Virus record (IMG/VR): IMGVR_UViG_3300022707_001440
Coordinates: 1-20,762 of that record
DNA: 20,762 bases
Direction: 5' to 3' (one strand)
Origin: a virus
The position numbers and the translations under genes were made by a program. Below the pieces are notes generated by a model. The model worked only from the letters and a program-made list of their open reading frames with translations. It was not told where the DNA came from and made no database searches. Positions 12,981 to 19,035 of this stretch are shown here, one piece after another. Within the stretch, counting starts at the first letter, position 1, and each line of letters opens with the position of its first letter.

Positions 12981-13598
12981 TCAGAATAATTTACTTATAT
13001 CGTGATTTGTACTTGATTTGTCTTTTGGAAAATATGGCATCGTGTTTGATATCTTAGTTTTCCAATTTTTTATATTTTTATTATTACCATCCTTCCAGCC
13101 GGATTCGACCCATGAATTGTATTTTGCCTCAATCTGAAAGTCCATGCTGAAATGATAAATCTTTAATGTTTTACAGTAAGAAATAAAGTCTACCAAAGCG
13201 GGTATATTATCCTTATCTTTATTATTATCTTTATAGCTAGGCTTTTGCTTTAGCTTTGCTGTAGCATTGCTAGCTTTTTGCAGCCCTCCAATTTTACCGG
13301 CTTCCTGTCTTTTTCTCCTTTTTTCTGATAGCTGATCATATTGTTTATCTAAAAATGTGATGTTAATTACCTCACCTTCAATGACTTTAATAATATTATA
13401 TTCTATAAGGTAATTGATTTCTTTTTTAGCATCACTAAACCTTTTTTGTAGCATTGCTACAGTACAACTACAATCCCGAAACCAATAAAAAGAACAGACA
13501 TCAATGAAAACGCCTTTAATTTTGTAGTTTTCACATGAAATATCATCATTCAACCACTCGGAAACTGTAAATCTAAAGTATGGTAATTCCTTACTCAT
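12981..13598 (-). CDS. replication initiator-like protein with N-terminal winged helix
   Basis: 205 residues from the ATG at 13596-13598 (MSKELPYFRFTVSEWLNDDI); a TTG ten codons earlier exists but homologous phage proteins start M-x-x-L-P-Y-F-K-F. The N-terminal ~95 residues (FIDVCSFYWFRDCSCTVAML then QKRFSDAKKEINYLIEYNII) are the winged-helix of phage replisome-organiser/DnaD-like proteins (Lin1244/Lin1753-like group in Bacteroidota and Firmicutes phages). A charged linker (SEKRRKRQEAGKIGGLQKAS, then KDNNKDKDN) leads to a C-terminal block FQIEAKYNSWVESGWKDGNN / IKNWKTKISNTMPYF, the W-x-x-x-G-W ... N-W-K helix typical of these initiators. Likely binds the phage origin and recruits the helicase encoded downstream. 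Confidence 0.8.
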   Translation of the reverse strand: MSKELPYFRFTVSEWLNDDISCENYKIKGVFIDVCSFYWFRDCSCTVAMLQKRFSDAKKEINYLIEYNIIKVIEGEVINITFLDKQYDQLSEKRRKRQEAGKIGGLQKASNATAKLKQKPSYKDNNKDKDNIPALVDFISYCKTLKIYHFSMDFQIEAKYNSWVESGWKDGNNKNIKNWKTKISNTMPYFPKDKSSTNHDISKLF

Positions 13599-13634
13599 AT
13601 TATTAACATTGTTTACTAATTTAAGCAAAAAAAA

Positions 13635-13790
13635 CTATTCTGAATAAATCAATTTAGCTCCTTTTATCTCAATCACTTTTAATAAATTATCTCTGACCAT
13701 ATGATTTACCCGGGCTCGACTTACACCTACTTTTTTAGCGTATTCGGATTGAGTGAATAATTTAGTATGATCAATTTTTAATACTTCCAT
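13635..13790 (-). CDS. 51-aa helix-turn-helix DNA-binding protein
   Basis: MEVLKIDHTKLFTQSEYAKK then VGVSRARVNHMVRDNLLKVI, ending IEIKGAKLIYSE. The segment TQSEYAKKVGVSRARVNHMV is a clear helix-turn-helix (A-x-x-x-G-V-S-x-x-x-V in recognition-helix register), and the short KVIEIKGAKLIY is a beta wing, as in excisionase/MerR-like minimal DNA-binding proteins. ATG at 13788-13790. A TAnnTTTG promoter box ends 4 bases upstream and an 11-base direct repeat, ATTGGTCAAAG, covers this box and recurs 53 bp upstream, so autoregulation is likely. It sits immediately before the replication genes and may control them. Confidence 0.8.
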   Translation of the reverse strand: MEVLKIDHTKLFTQSEYAKKVGVSRARVNHMVRDNLLKVIEIKGAKLIYSE

Positions 13791-13799
13791 TGGTCAAAG
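13789..13799 (-). repeat. operator-like repeat, proximal copy
   Basis: ATTGGTCAAAG (plus strand), overlapping the promoter box and start codon of the HTH gene. An identical copy lies 53 bp away, five helical turns, on the same face of DNA. Confidence 0.55.
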
Positions 13800-13802
13800 A
13801 TA
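13795..13802 (-). promoter_or_regulatory. TAnnTTTG promoter box for the HTH and replication genes
   Basis: Minus strand TATCTTTG, an exact match to the Bacteroidota -7 consensus. A T-rich stretch (GTTTTTATTG) at the expected -33 distance is the only upstream element. With standard spacing the transcript would begin at the ATG itself. Confidence 0.5.
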
Positions 13803-13841
13803 TACATTGTAAACCACAATAAAAACATTATGATTAATTAA

Positions 13842-13852
13842 ATTGGTCAAAG
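13842..13852 (-). repeat. operator-like repeat, distal copy
   Basis: ATTGGTCAAAG (plus strand), overlapping the stop codon of the small gene at 13847 and identical to the copy at 13789-13799. Confidence 0.55.
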
Positions 13853-14002
13853 GTTATTACGCTTTGGTAGTCTTCTAATCTCAACAGTTACCAACGGAGT
13901 CCAATAACCACGATAATAAATCCTTTTATAAATTCTACTGAGCCACTCACCATTGCTAGCTCCATTGTGCCACCGCTTGAAATTTAATGTAATTAGTTTC
14001 AT
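13847..14002 (-). CDS. 51-aa basic tryptophan-rich protein
   Basis: MKLITLNFKRWHNGASNGEW then LSRIYKRIYYRGYWTPLVTV, ending EIRRLPKRNNL. ATG at 14000-14002, TGA at 13847-13849. Strongly basic, with three Trp and four Tyr; probably binds nucleic acid, but no family is recognised. It begins 12 bases after the methylase stop and its stop lies within the distal operator-like repeat of the HTH gene. Confidence 0.6.
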   Translation of the reverse strand: MKLITLNFKRWHNGASNGEWLSRIYKRIYYRGYWTPLVTVEIRRLPKRNNL

Positions 14003-14014
14003 AATTATTTAGTT

Positions 14015-14794
14015 TTAAAACATTGTTAGTTGACTATTTTCGTAATTCGTGACAAGTATTTCAATCCGCCTGTTTTTTAGGTTCTGACGCTCTCCAATTG
14101 TAATAACATTCAATCCACGCTCTTTAACCTGATCTAAAATAAATGGATGGTCAAACTCTGACATGGCATATTTGCACCCTGTTTTCTGAAGGCAATCGAA
14201 TAAATCAATACTATCTTTTTCGTTAAAAGAATTCGAATAATTATCACTTGTTTCTAAATAAGGGGGGTCAGCGTAAAAAAAGGTAGCTTCATCTTGTAAC
14301 GGCCTTTCATCACCGCGAAGCATAATCCTACTTATAAATAATTTAAAATCCTCATTAAATAACCTAATATTTGTATGCTTCAAAAAATCGTATGTCTTCT
14401 TTAAATTTAATAAGGTTTCTCTTTTATCATTATTCATTCCGCCTCGCCTGATATCAATTGTGGTTGCCATAATTAAATTACTCAAAAACAAAAACCTCAA
14501 AGCCTTTTTAATCGGCTCCGTTTCTTCGTTCTTCTTCCAGTACTCCAACAAATCCGAATGAATAGGCATGATATAAAAAGCCTTTTCCAATTCCTCTTTT
14601 TGATTCATGACAACCTGAAATAAATTAAACACATCAGAATCCAAATCATTTACAATATTGTACTTCGCTTTAGGCTTATTGAAAAACATTCCACCGGCGC
14701 CAAAAAATGGCTCTATGTAAATTTTATGTGGAGGAAAATGTTTTTGTATTTCCATTGCTATTTTAGATTTGTTTCCAAGTCTCCGTAATATCAT
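14015..14794 (-). CDS. dam: DNA adenine methylase (Dam-type, D12 class)
   Basis: 259 residues, typical length for a Dam/D12-class N6-adenine methyltransferase. N-terminal GNKSKIA (7-13) corresponds to the G-x-K-x-x-L segment; SAM-binding motif I IEPFFGAGGMFF (27-38); acidic NDLDSDVF (49-56) contacts SAM; catalytic motif IV DPPY (176-179, in FFYADPPYLETSDNY). Target cannot be read directly; Dam relatives usually methylate GATC or part of it. No cognate restriction enzyme lies nearby, so this is a phage orphan methylase that probably protects phage DNA or marks it for replication/packaging control. Located between recombination and replication blocks; one base separates it from the upstream gene. 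Confidence 0.9.
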   Translation of the reverse strand: MILRRLGNKSKIAMEIQKHFPPHKIYIEPFFGAGGMFFNKPKAKYNIVNDLDSDVFNLFQVVMNQKEELEKAFYIMPIHSDLLEYWKKNEETEPIKKALRFLFLSNLIMATTIDIRRGGMNNDKRETLLNLKKTYDFLKHTNIRLFNEDFKLFISRIMLRGDERPLQDEATFFYADPPYLETSDNYSNSFNEKDSIDLFDCLQKTGCKYAMSEFDHPFILDQVKERGLNVITIGERQNLKNRRIEILVTNYENSQLTMF

Positions 14795-14795
14795 T

Positions 14796-15038
14796 TCAAA
14801 TGTTCCTTTCTTTGATTTTATGCATATCCCATCTTGGCGCTTTTCTACTTTCAGCTAAATCCTTTCGCATGTTATAAATTGCCTGTTGATATTTTGACGC
14901 TGACCAATTAAATGCAGCATTCAATTTTTGAAACCAGTAATGTTGCTGGGCTCCAACTCTTTTGGCAGTGGTCAATTCCTGTATTTCATTAATCCGGTCA
15001 TTGGTTTCTTTGTTATAGTTTATTGTTCCGTTTCTCAT
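14796..15038 (-). CDS. 80-aa unknown basic protein
   Basis: MRNGTINYNKETNDRINEIQ, then ELTTAKRVGAQQHYWFQKLN, AAFNWSASKYQQAIYNMRKD and RKAPRWDMHKIKERNI. The order helix - turn - helix and the basic, Trp-containing C-terminus make a DNA-associated role possible; the S-A-S-K-Y-Q-Q-A-I-Y segment could be a recognition helix. Directly followed by the methylase gene, so the two are probably made together. No family recognised. Confidence 0.6.
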   Translation of the reverse strand: MRNGTINYNKETNDRINEIQELTTAKRVGAQQHYWFQKLNAAFNWSASKYQQAIYNMRKDLAESRKAPRWDMHKIKERNI

Positions 15039-15049
15039 TTTAGTTGGTG

Positions 15050-15256
15050 TTAATACAATTCATTATATACCTCTATAGCCTTCTTTATAAGCCTAGTTTT
15101 AAGCACGATATCACCTTTATGATGAATTTGATAAATACCATTAAATCCAACAAGTAAGCGTTTTTTCTCTTTACCGCTCGATGCAAAAAGAACCATTTCT
15201 TGACTCATCCATTGTTCTAATTCATCAATACTAATTTCATGTATCATGTTTCTCAT
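15050..15256 (-). CDS. 68-aa unknown protein
   Basis: MRNMIHEISIDELEQWMSQE then MVLFASSGKEKKRLLVGFNG and YQIHHKGDIVLKTRLIKKAI. Reads as a helix, a beta meander and a final helix. The start overlaps the upstream stop as ATGA (15253-15256). A second ATG three codons in is possible. No family recognised. Confidence 0.6.
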   Translation of the reverse strand: MRNMIHEISIDELEQWMSQEMVLFASSGKEKKRLLVGFNGIYQIHHKGDIVLKTRLIKKAIEVYNELY

Positions 15257-15675
15257 AGTTCTAAAATCTTAATTAATTTCTTATAGCTTTCGTTTTTGTA
15301 GATGTTCACCCTTGATACGATCTGCTTGTAAATATTTATTGAAATATGTATATCACGGAAGTATTGAACTTTTGTAATTGATTGATCTTTAACTATATAT
15401 TCTACTCTGTGATAAATGTTCAATCGCTCCCATTTGGAAATGTACACTGCTGTTTTGTCGTACACCAATGCCCGGGCAATCGAATTTAACTCCTCAATAT
15501 AAGCCGTATTTTTTTCGTTGTCTGCCTTATATTCAATGTGAGAATATGTATTTCTTTTGCCGGTCGCTATCATGGAAAAATTACCCATGCTTTTGTATTT
15601 GTCAATGACATAATCGTAAAAGTCCTGAAAGATCTGAGTATCTGCGAGGGTTCCGGTTTGTGTTTCAGTAGTCAT
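15253..15675 (-). CDS. 140-aa unknown protein
   Basis: MTTETQTGTLADTQIFQDFY starts the protein; the rest is rich in Tyr, Ile and Lys (VIDKYKSMGNFSMIATGKRN, RLNIYHRVEYIVKDQSITKV). Predicted mixed helix/strand, soluble. The three-residue-spaced aromatic pattern near YFRDIHISINIYKQIVSRVN may form a beta strand then helix. No family recognised. Coupled by ATGA to both neighbours. Confidence 0.65.
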   Translation of the reverse strand: MTTETQTGTLADTQIFQDFYDYVIDKYKSMGNFSMIATGKRNTYSHIEYKADNEKNTAYIEELNSIARALVYDKTAVYISKWERLNIYHRVEYIVKDQSITKVQYFRDIHISINIYKQIVSRVNIYKNESYKKLIKILEL

Positions 15676-16010
15676 TCGATAAGGTGTTTATCCTGATGAA
15701 TATTTCCGATTATTTCAAATTCAGATGTTAAATAATCCATGTCATGCCACTCCCTTTTATCGTTCCAATTAAGATCAATAACAGACCATTTTAGTTCTAT
15801 ATCATTCCATGCAACAATACCATGCTCTTTTAAAACGTCTGATTCATAAATTTCAATTCCTTTCTTGTCTTTTAATCCGGTGAATTGCATTATATCAATA
15901 TTATCATAGTACACTTTTTTCAAAAACTCTAATTGAAATTGTACCCCATAACCTTCCTGAACTATCATTTTATCATCCTGAAAGGCTCTGAATTTTAATT
16001 CTCGTTTCAT
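15672..16010 (-). CDS. YopX-family protein
   Basis: 112 residues, the usual YopX size. Hallmarks of the family (PF09643): N-terminal MKRELKFRAFQDDKMIV (K-F-R-A-W/F-x-x), the central IMQFTGLKDKKGIEIYESDV followed by LKEHG (family pattern Q-Y/F-T-G-L-K-D-K-x-G-x-E-I-Y-E-G-D-I-V), and the C-terminal FEIIGNIHQDKHLIE (E-I-I/V-G-N-I-Y-E). The protein is widespread in phages with no established function. It is the first gene after the structured RNA at 16030-16131, 20 bases downstream of it. Confidence 0.88.
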   Translation of the reverse strand: MKRELKFRAFQDDKMIVQEGYGVQFQLEFLKKVYYDNIDIMQFTGLKDKKGIEIYESDVLKEHGIVAWNDIELKWSVIDLNWNDKREWHDMDYLTSEFEIIGNIHQDKHLIE

Positions 16011-16029
16011 CGTGTTTTATTTAAGTTTA

Positions 16030-16131
16030 AAAAGGGCCGGTGTGAAAGTGCGTTATTTTTTGACGCTGCGTAGGATTGCATCTTTGTGCGTTCTACTTCA
16101 CCGAGCCGTCAACCTCTGACCCGACCCCTTT
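16030..16131 (-). ncRNA. candidate structured RNA of about 100 nt
   Basis: On the minus strand AAAGGGGTCGG (16131-16121) pairs with CCGGCCCTTTT (16040-16030) for 11 bp with two G-U pairs, both of which would be A-C mismatches on the plus strand. Inside, TTGACGGCT (16112-16104) pairs with AGCGTCAA (16067-16060) for 8 bp with one bulged G; GTAG (16096-16093) pairs with CTAC (16073-16070) and caps GCA/TGC. GTGAA (16101-16097), in an internal loop, can pair with TTCAC (16046-16042) to form a pseudoknot. AACGCAC occurs twice. The region is distinctly GC-richer than its surroundings and has no reading frame of note. It could be a noncoding RNA, a riboswitch-like leader of the YopX gene, or a large terminator. 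Confidence 0.55.
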
Positions 16132-16140
16132 ATTAAATTA

Positions 16141-16365
16141 CTAAATTGTTATCCCTCGTTCTTTTGAACGCTGAGACTTTATTTCATCTGGTGATGCTAC
16201 ATTACCAGGAAGATCCCTTTCGCCACTGGCACCGCCTTCGCAATCCTCGCATGGCTTCTCTTTGACGTATGATTGCTCAGTTGCAATCTCTACCGGATTC
16301 ACTTCTTCTTGACTACATCCAGACATAAAACCTGCGAGTAAAAAAATCATTAAAAACTTGTACAT
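16141..16365 (-). CDS. 74-aa small lipoprotein with CxxC
   Basis: Signal peptide MYKFLMIFLLAGFMSGCSQE ends in a good lipobox (F-M-S-G-C, Cys17 lipidated). The mature part is only about 57 residues, acidic, unstructured-looking, with EKPCEDCEGGASGERDLPGN containing a C-x-x-C pair. Flanked on both sides by GC-rich elements that each end CCGGCCCTTTTT, so it is probably its own transcription unit. A very short phage lipoprotein recalls Rz1-type spanin subunits or exclusion lipoproteins, but it is not proline-rich and no Rz-like partner is adjacent, so function stays open. Confidence 0.7.
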   Translation of the reverse strand: MYKFLMIFLLAGFMSGCSQEEVNPVEIATEQSYVKEKPCEDCEGGASGERDLPGNVASPDEIKSQRSKERGITI

Positions 16366-16381
16366 ATTATATTAATTAATT

Positions 16382-16424
16382 AAAAAAGGGCCGGAATATC
16401 CTGCAAACCGAACGGCCTTAGCCC
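16382..16424 (-). terminator. intrinsic terminator after the coiled-coil gene
   Basis: Minus strand GGGCTAAGGCCG...CCGGCCCTTTTTT: GGGC (16424-16421) can pair with GCCC (16391-16388), or AAGGCCG (16419-16413) with CGGCCCTT using one bulge, followed by six U. It starts 9 bases after the stop at 16434. Its 3' arm and U-run are the same sequence as in the RNA element at 16030-16131. Confidence 0.6.
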
Positions 16425-16433
16425 AGTAAAAAC

Positions 16434-17399
16434 TTATTTGATTTTCTCTATTTCTGCAATAGCCCAATTTTTAAAGGCATCGTGTTTTAGTACTATCTCA
16501 CCCATTTTTAACATTGACTCTTTCGACAATTTACCAGAAATAAATATCGGTATGGTCATTTCAGAAACCCACTTTTTCAGCTTCTCTTTATCCGGTGCTA
16601 ATTCCAGCTTTCTTTTATCTTCAGATTCCTTTTTTATCCTGGCTTGATCCAAGGCTTTTATTTGACTTTCTTCCGCCTGTTTGGCAAGAAAATCCTTTTC
16701 AATTTTAGCTCTTTTGTCAGATTCAATTTTAGCTAATTTATGACGCTCTATTTCTTCTATTTCATCAGCAATCTTTTTCAATTCAGCATCCTTTTTTAGC
16801 TTTTCATTCTCTGCTTTGATCCTTTTTTGCTCTTCAATCTCTGCTTTTTCTTTGGCAATTCTTTCTTCTTCCGCTTTCTTTTCAGCTTCTTTTTTTGCTT
16901 TGAAATCAACTTCAACACTTTTAATATAGTGACCCCAAACTTCATCTGACATCAAAGCTAAATCACCGGTTCCTGGGCCTTCTTCATTGTAAAACTTTGC
17001 GAGTTCCATTGCCCGACCCTCCCTTATTGCTTGCAACTTTTCAGCTTCAATCCTTGCGAAATGGTTTTCTATCTTCCTGGTTCCCTCTTCCATTTGGACA
17101 GCCGGTAAGGTTTCTTTATTTTTCCAGGCATCACAAAACTTTCCGGCTGCAAGGAAAAAGGCTTTTTGTACCTTATGAATATCAGATATTCCGGTACGGA
17201 CTTTTACTAATTTTTTTCTAAGGTCACTAGCTTCAATTACCGTTTCTTCTGTGATGTCCTTTTTTATCAATTCTGCATAAATAACTGATAACAAATTGCG
17301 CTCTTCGATTTTAGGCAAAAAGGCTTTTTCAATAGTAAGACCTTCGTTTTCTTCAAGTCCGTACGCTTCGGCTTTTAATACTGTGATTTCGTTACTCAT
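16434..17399 (-). CDS. coiled-coil protein of the recombination block
   Basis: 321 residues. N-terminal ~135 residues form a globular helical domain (ENEGLTIEKAFLPKIEERNL, then DLRKKLVKVRTGISDIHKVQ, KAFFLAAGKFCDAWKNKETL). Residues ~165-275 are a long, highly charged heptad region with many A/E/K repeats (KKEAEKKAEEERIAKEKAEI and similar), surely coiled coil. The final ~45 residues (LKKWVSEMTIPIFISGKLSK...) form a small C-terminal domain. Phages often have such a protein next to their exonuclease or annealase, sometimes DUF1351-like, but I see no enzyme motif. It may organise recombination partners; role inferred from its ATGA coupling with the nuclease gene. It is followed by a terminator, so the block ends here. 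Confidence 0.7.
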   Translation of the reverse strand: MSNEITVLKAEAYGLEENEGLTIEKAFLPKIEERNLLSVIYAELIKKDITEETVIEASDLRKKLVKVRTGISDIHKVQKAFFLAAGKFCDAWKNKETLPAVQMEEGTRKIENHFARIEAEKLQAIREGRAMELAKFYNEEGPGTGDLALMSDEVWGHYIKSVEVDFKAKKEAEKKAEEERIAKEKAEIEEQKRIKAENEKLKKDAELKKIADEIEEIERHKLAKIESDKRAKIEKDFLAKQAEESQIKALDQARIKKESEDKRKLELAPDKEKLKKWVSEMTIPIFISGKLSKESMLKMGEIVLKHDAFKNWAIAEIEKIK

Positions 17400-18178
17400 T
17401 TTATTTCTGATTTTAATTGTTTAATAAATTCTCTACACATTTCTACTCTTATCATAATATTTGCTATATCATCATTATTCTTTTCAATATCAATTACCTT
17501 AATTTTTAATCTGTCAGGTACGTTTTTATAGGTCATATTCCTTTCGAAATCTTCATAAATACTTTCCTCTAAATCATCGTGACCTAATGACATGGAATAG
17601 AAACGAGCCTCTTTGTAAATCAAATGTTCCGGCGTATCCATCAGGCAATAAATCAATTTAGCTTTGGACCTCCCGGTCAGGTGCATGTATCCCTGTAGTT
17701 GCCAATAGTAATCTGGATTAACCGTTTCATCAAAAAACGGATACGTTGAACAATCCCATGAATTTTTCGTGTCAATAATCAAATCTTTCAGGATTATATC
17801 CGGCGTGCCTTGCATGTAATCATCTTCGAAATGCTCTTCATTTTTGAGTAAAAAACCAAGCCCTAATTGATCACAAATAAAGTCGATAGATTCATCTTCC
17901 ATGATGTTGCCCTTGTCGATGAACTTGTTTTTTAAGACTTTTTTATAATTGAATAGCTGACCTTTTAGCCAGTCCTTGCAGTAGGTTTTGGCACCTTCTG
18001 GTAATTCTGGATTGTCTCGCTTGTGTATTAAATCGTTTAATGTTATTTCTTGCTTTTCGGTACGATCCCAAGCCTTGTCCTCTAGTGTTTTTATTGTCTC
18101 CAATTGTTTATCAGTTAAGCCATTTGACCCCGCCATGATATTACTCGCTGCCGAACATCGTATTTTAAACTCTTTCAT
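17396..18178 (-). CDS. PD-(D/E)XK nuclease, YqaJ/Cas4-like recombination exonuclease
   Basis: 260 residues. Catalytic signature: an acidic residue in KGNIMEDESIDF (about E94-E96), GTPDII with D127 (124-129), LIIDTKNSW with D136 and K138 (the D-x-K of PD-(D/E)XK), and a downstream Q motif YYWQLQGYMHL (158-168). The order E ... G-x-P-D ... (D/E)-x-K ... Q-x-x-x-Y is that of lambda-exonuclease/YqaJ-type enzymes, which resect double-stranded ends for single-strand annealing; here Asp replaces the usual Glu of E-x-K, as tolerated in the family. N-terminal RCSAASNIMAG is the family's typical opening (S-A-S-x-x-x-x-x-x-G). Coupled by ATGA to genes on both sides. Confidence 0.85.
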   Translation of the reverse strand: MKEFKIRCSAASNIMAGSNGLTDKQLETIKTLEDKAWDRTEKQEITLNDLIHKRDNPELPEGAKTYCKDWLKGQLFNYKKVLKNKFIDKGNIMEDESIDFICDQLGLGFLLKNEEHFEDDYMQGTPDIILKDLIIDTKNSWDCSTYPFFDETVNPDYYWQLQGYMHLTGRSKAKLIYCLMDTPEHLIYKEARFYSMSLGHDDLEESIYEDFERNMTYKNVPDRLKIKVIDIEKNNDDIANIMIRVEMCREFIKQLKSEIK

Positions 18179-18654
18179 GCTTCCTCTATAGCTTTTTCAA
18201 TATCTTGTGACACGGTATACTTCGTCTTGATATCCTTCATCTTGTAACCGCTTTGAATGGCCTTGACAACGTTTTTAAACTCTTCAGTGCCTTGTTTCAA
18301 TTCCGGCTTAACTTTGATCTTAGGACGTATCCTAAGGCACTCTACCTCTTCGCCTTTCATTTTGGTTATGGCAGAATAAAGAGTTATTTCTTTACTGCTC
18401 CAATCCTCAATATAAGGTGTATTGTAAAGGTTCTGGATCATTCGGGAATTGGTCACATTTAATATCAGCGGTTTATTATCTTTTATTTTCGCTACCGTGC
18501 ACTCTTCTTCCCGACCCCCTACACTTGTAACCATTTGGCGCACTACCTTTTCAATAGTAACCGTTAAATCTTTTCCGTTGGGCAATGAATAGGCTCCCAG
18601 ATAATCGGGATTAACTAATTGCCTCCAATGTGTTTTAGTTTTTTCGTCACTCAT
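18175..18654 (-). CDS. probable ssDNA-binding or annealing partner of the nuclease
   Basis: 159 residues. Recognisable phage protein type with HWRQLVNPDYLGAYSLPNGK (8-27), a strand-rich middle ending ILNVTNSRMIQNLYNTPYIE (63-82; other members read L-N-x-T-N-x-x-x-I-x-x-L-Y-G-T-P-x-I-E-x-W), then EITLYSAITKMKGEEVECLR / IRPK. The beta-rich core and its fixed place next to phage exonucleases suggest an OB-fold ssDNA-binding protein, but I know of no direct proof. The C-terminal 45 residues (IQSGYKMKDIKTKYTVSQDI) look like an added small helical domain. No RecT, Redbeta or ERF motif is present in the window, so this is the best candidate for the annealing function. Confidence 0.55.
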   Translation of the reverse strand: MSDEKTKTHWRQLVNPDYLGAYSLPNGKDLTVTIEKVVRQMVTSVGGREEECTVAKIKDNKPLILNVTNSRMIQNLYNTPYIEDWSSKEITLYSAITKMKGEEVECLRIRPKIKVKPELKQGTEEFKNVVKAIQSGYKMKDIKTKYTVSQDIEKAIEEA

Positions 18655-18742
18655 TTCTATTTATTAAGTTTTGAACTTTCATTTTTCCGTATTCCAGCAT
18701 GATGAAATAAAATGCAAGGGCTGCGGTGTATAGTATGATCAT
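18647..18742 (-). CDS. 31-aa single-span membrane peptide
   Basis: MIILYTAALAFYFIMLEYGK then MKVQNLINRNE. ATG overlaps the upstream stop as ATGA (18739-18742) and the stop overlaps the next start by 8 bases. One hydrophobic helix (residues 1-16) with a short basic tail. Only the overlaps and composition support it; function unknown. Confidence 0.5.
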   Translation of the reverse strand: MIILYTAALAFYFIMLEYGKMKVQNLINRNE

Positions 18743-19035
18743 GGCAGGTCTTTGAGTAGTGATTCAATTTTAATAATCAAGTCGGGATTTGTAGAAATTC
18801 TTGCAATATTACCACCTGTTAAAATTACAGATGCATAGTATAATTCTTGCAATACTGCTTTCATTTCCTGGGCCGTGCAGATCAATTCTGCACGCTCGAT
18901 ACATTGCTCTTTGGTAGGTGCATATACTTGGAATATCTCTAACTCTTCGTCCTCTGTGATTATATCACAACTCCACGAAAAAGATAATGCAACTATTGAA
19001 TTTTCTCTTATTGTCCACCTTTCTAATGTTCCCAT
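18739..19035 (-). CDS. 98-aa phage protein with A-E-L-I-x-x-A-x-E-M helix
   Basis: Start taken as the ATG at 19033-19035 (MGTLERWTIRENSIVALSFS); the codon nine bases upstream is TTG. The segment ERAELICTAQEMKAVLQELY (about 52-71) resembles the N-A-x-L-I-x-x-A-P-E-L-L-x-A-L-x-E helix of a very common, uncharacterised phage early protein. Here it follows an N-terminal beta domain (SWSCDIITEDEELEIFQVYA). No function is known. Confidence 0.65.
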   Translation of the reverse strand: MGTLERWTIRENSIVALSFSWSCDIITEDEELEIFQVYAPTKEQCIERAELICTAQEMKAVLQELYYASVILTGGNIARISTNPDLIIKIESLLKDLP

